Shown here one piece after another: positions 62,174-64,000 of a stretch of DNA of 64,000 bases (positions are counted from its first letter, which is position 1; each line of letters starts with the position of its first letter). The stretch spans positions 186,001-250,000 of the forward strand of contig NZ_JABENB010000002.1 in assembly GCF_013002715.1 (NCBI RefSeq), written 5' to 3'. The notes under the pieces are model-generated. The model was not told the origin of the DNA. It saw only the letters and a program-made list of their open reading frames with translations, and did no database searches. Both the position numbers and the translations under genes were made by a program. This stretch comes from Flexivirga aerilata. GTDB taxonomy: Bacteria; Actinomycetota; Actinomycetes; Actinomycetales; Dermatophilaceae.

Positions 62174-64000
62174 TCACTTTCCTCCGGACTGCGGGGCCCG
62201 AGCGGCGGTCGCGGGCACGTCGAACCGGACGTCGACCTGCAGTGTGTCACCGTGCGGACGCAGCGTGCCGCGTCGCCGGTCGCCGGTGCAGACCAGCGGC
62301 AGACGGCTGACGAGCAACGTCTCCGGCAGCACCGCGGTCGACAGGTCGTTCTCGGCGCTGGTGCTGAAGAGTGTCCAGGTGACGAGGCTGGCGAGCGGGT
62401 CCACCTCGTGCGGGACCCCCTCCACGTCGAGCAGGTCGGCGACCGGCACCCGGACCGTCCAGTCCGTGCCGGTGACGCTCGTCGCCGCCACCTCGACGTA
62501 GTCCTCGGTGCCGGGCAGGTAGCGCCGCCAGGAGAGCACCCAGTCGCCGTCGGCAGCAAGCGACCGCCCGCGGACCACCAGGTCCGGGCCGTCGAGCTCC
62601 GCGCTGTCGGCGACCAGCCGGACTGCGGATTCCCAGAGGTTGGCGTAACCGGCAGCGGACCGGGTCAACCGGAACTGGTTGTCCCCGACCCGGCTGATCA
62701 CACTGCGCCGTCCGGCGTCCCAGAGCAGCGGGTGGTGCTTGCCGCCGGCGCGCACCTGGATGCCGCGGGTGGTGATCCGCAGGAACGGATCGTCGTCATC
62801 GGTGCGTGCGGCGACTTCGGACAGCGGGATGCGGCCGATCAGGTGGGTCGCGCCGCCGTCGATGCGACAGGTCGCCGGGTAGCGCAGGTCCTCGGCGTAG
62901 CGGTTGCCGGGCAGGACGAACTGCGCGACCTGCAGCGGGCGCGGGGCGCGGGCGGTGAGCACCAGGTCGTCGCCGTCCACCTCGCCGGCGGTGATGGTCC
63001 ACGGCGCGACGTGCCAGCTGAGGAGAAGCTCCCCGCTGCGGTTCGAACTCGGCTGGACCCACAGCTGATCGGTGAGAAACCCGCCCTCGGGGAAGGTCGC
63101 GCTGCCGGGTCGCAGACCACGCAGCAGGCCGTTGCGTCGCGCACCGCCGCTGCTCAGCTGAAGGTCGAATCGCACCGGCGCCTCCGCGGCACCCCATCGG
63201 GCGAGCGTCGCGCGGTCGATGACCATCTCGAAGCCGCAGTAGGCGAGTTGGCCGTGCGAGTCGACGTCCTCGAACCGGCGGACCGGGACCTGCTCGCGGA
63301 TCGCGCTGGACACCGCGAACACCCGCAGCGAGCTGTCGGCACCGGTCGGCAGGTGCCGGACCTCGGCGACCGCACGGACATGCAGACCGTCGTCCTCCCA
63401 GCGGACCGCGTTGACGGTCGTGCGCAGGGCCAGATCCTTGGCCGGGGAGAGGAAGACGTCCTTCGGCAGATAGGACCTGCCGTGGCCGGGGTAGGCGTAC
63501 TCGTATCGGCCGAGGCTGCGCGGCACCTTGAACGCGCGGGCGCCGCCGCGCAGTCCGCCGTCGCGGCGGAACACCGCGAGCTCACGCAGGAGTTCGACGT
63601 CCCGGGCGAGCATCGCGTGATACTGCAGCTGGTCGTAGCGGGTGCGCTGCTGCAATGCGTCGATGCCGAGTCGCTCAACGAGCTCGTGGCCGAGGTCGAT
63701 GAGTTGATAGCACTCATCCTCGGTGGCGGTCGCGAACGCCTGCACGATCGAGACGAAGTCGGACTCCGCGAGCATGACGTGGGTGCGCAGGCGCACGGGT
63801 TTCGGCGCGGCGGCGACGAGGTCGACGACCATGCTCGCCGACCGGACGCGATCGAGCAGGTTGTCGTAGCGGAAGACCTGCTGGGTGATCGAGTCGCCTG
63901 ATTCACGCTCCCGCCAGTAGTAGACCGGCTGGGAGAGGATGTCCACGGTCACCGCATCGAGGTGGGCCTTGAGCGTGACCGGGTAGTCCTCGTAGCGGAT
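62174..64000 (-). CDS. large family 2 glycosyltransferase/polymer synthase, C-terminal part
   Basis: The visible 608 residues are the C-terminal part of a larger protein whose start lies beyond the right edge. The first visible residues (IRYEDYPVTLKAHLDAVTVD, then YYWRERESGDSITQ) are the conserved end of a GT2 catalytic domain of TarS/TarP-like and actinobacterial teichoic-acid enzymes, with a likely acceptor-site Glu-Asp. A long beta-rich region follows that is probably substrate-binding or trimerising, like the C-terminal modules of TarS. It heads the three-gene minus-strand operon and likely builds or decorates the wall glycopolymer. Confidence 0.85.
   Translation of the reverse strand: MRYEDYPVTLKAHLDAVTVDILSQPVYYWRERESGDSITQQVFRYDNLLDRVRSASMVVDLVAAAPKPVRLRTHVMLAESDFVSIVQAFATATEDECYQLIDLGHELVERLGIDALQQRTRYDQLQYHAMLARDVELLRELAVFRRDGGLRGGARAFKVPRSLGRYEYAYPGHGRSYLPKDVFLSPAKDLALRTTVNAVRWEDDGLHVRAVAEVRHLPTGADSSLRVFAVSSAIREQVPVRRFEDVDSHGQLAYCGFEMVIDRATLARWGAAEAPVRFDLQLSSGGARRNGLLRGLRPGSATFPEGGFLTDQLWVQPSSNRSGELLLSWHVAPWTITAGEVDGDDLVLTARAPRPLQVAQFVLPGNRYAEDLRYPATCRIDGGATHLIGRIPLSEVAARTDDDDPFLRITTRGIQVRAGGKHHPLLWDAGRRSVISRVGDNQFRLTRSAAGYANLWESAVRLVADSAELDGPDLVVRGRSLAADGDWVLSWRRYLPGTEDYVEVAATSVTGTDWTVRVPVADLLDVEGVPHEVDPLASLVTWTLFSTSAENDLSTAVLPETLLVSRLPLVCTGDRRRGTLRPHGDTLQVDVRFDVPATAARAPQSGGK

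Overview
The window is a chromosomal segment of a very GC-rich actinobacterium. Gene density is high, GTG starts are frequent and many gene pairs overlap by ATGA. The content (acyl-CoA carboxylases with an epsilon subunit, an LpdA-type quinone reductase, LCP and GtrA cell-wall genes, ectABCD, Ser/Thr kinase) suggests Micrococcales, perhaps a Dermacoccaceae or Intrasporangiaceae relative; this placement is inference. From memory, much of the gene set matches the M. tuberculosis Rv3264-Rv3308 neighbourhood (pmmB, punA, lpdA, accA3, maf, accE5, accD5, birA, a GtrA gene, purK, purE, fadE25, the LCP gene, a TIGR03089 gene), here interrupted by accessory genes. I see no tRNA, rRNA, insertion sequence, prophage or CRISPR.

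Layout. 1-8.5 kb: pmmB (cut by the window edge), punA, lpdA, a 59-aa membrane protein divergent from a TetR regulator with twin operator palindromes between them, the biotin carboxylase accA, an aldo/keto reductase, and a Ser/Thr kinase preceded by a four-copy direct repeat that ends in a perfect hairpin. 8.5-18.4 kb: a secreted anchored protein, a VWA/MoxR pair, a cutinase-like esterase, a MerR (LiuR-like) regulator divergent from acyl-CoA dehydrogenase plus carboxyltransferase, a five-copy ~117-bp repeat and a YihY membrane protein. 18.4-21.9 kb: ectABCD for ectoine and hydroxyectoine. 21.9-26 kb: a P1B-4 metal-efflux ATPase with divergent ArsR, an MFS carboxylate transporter, and the first array of a 51-bp repeat. 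26-35.5 kb: maf, a Na+/H+ antiporter fused to a UBP zinc finger, a DUF885 protein, a MOSC protein, a secreted HNH nuclease coupled to a small acidic protein, a GDT1-family Mn2+ exporter behind a yybP-ykoY riboswitch, an alcohol dehydrogenase with divergent AraC regulator, and the second 51-bp array.

35.5-46 kb: accE and accD5 divergent from one long ORF that joins a complete biotin protein ligase to a complete class III adenylate cyclase. That ORF overlaps a two-component system by ATGA; GtrA, purK-purE, the third 51-bp array, UDP-sugar dehydrogenase and a FadE25-like dehydrogenase follow. 46-64 kb: a cell-surface glycopolymer region with an LCP ligase, a family-2 glycosyltransferase, a Wzm/Wzt exporter, and a pseudaminic-acid-like nonulosonate set (pseB, pseC, pseG, a cytidylyltransferase fused to an aldo/keto reductase, an SDR). 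Two paralogous proteins of unknown family, a 624-aa protein of unknown function and the C-terminal part of a large glycosyltransferase complete it. A 3-oxoacid CoA-transferase pair and a TIGR03089 gene lie between the two halves.

How it fits together. AccA and AccD5/AccE form a biotin-dependent acyl-CoA carboxylase, and the ligase half of the fusion would biotinylate AccA at its MKM lysine. The surface region reads as synthesis, activation, polymerisation, export and wall attachment of a glycan that probably contains a nonulosonic acid. The strongest candidates for something undescribed are the biotin-ligase/adenylate-cyclase fusion, the three 51-bp repeat arrays, and the nonulosonate locus with its paralogous unknown proteins.
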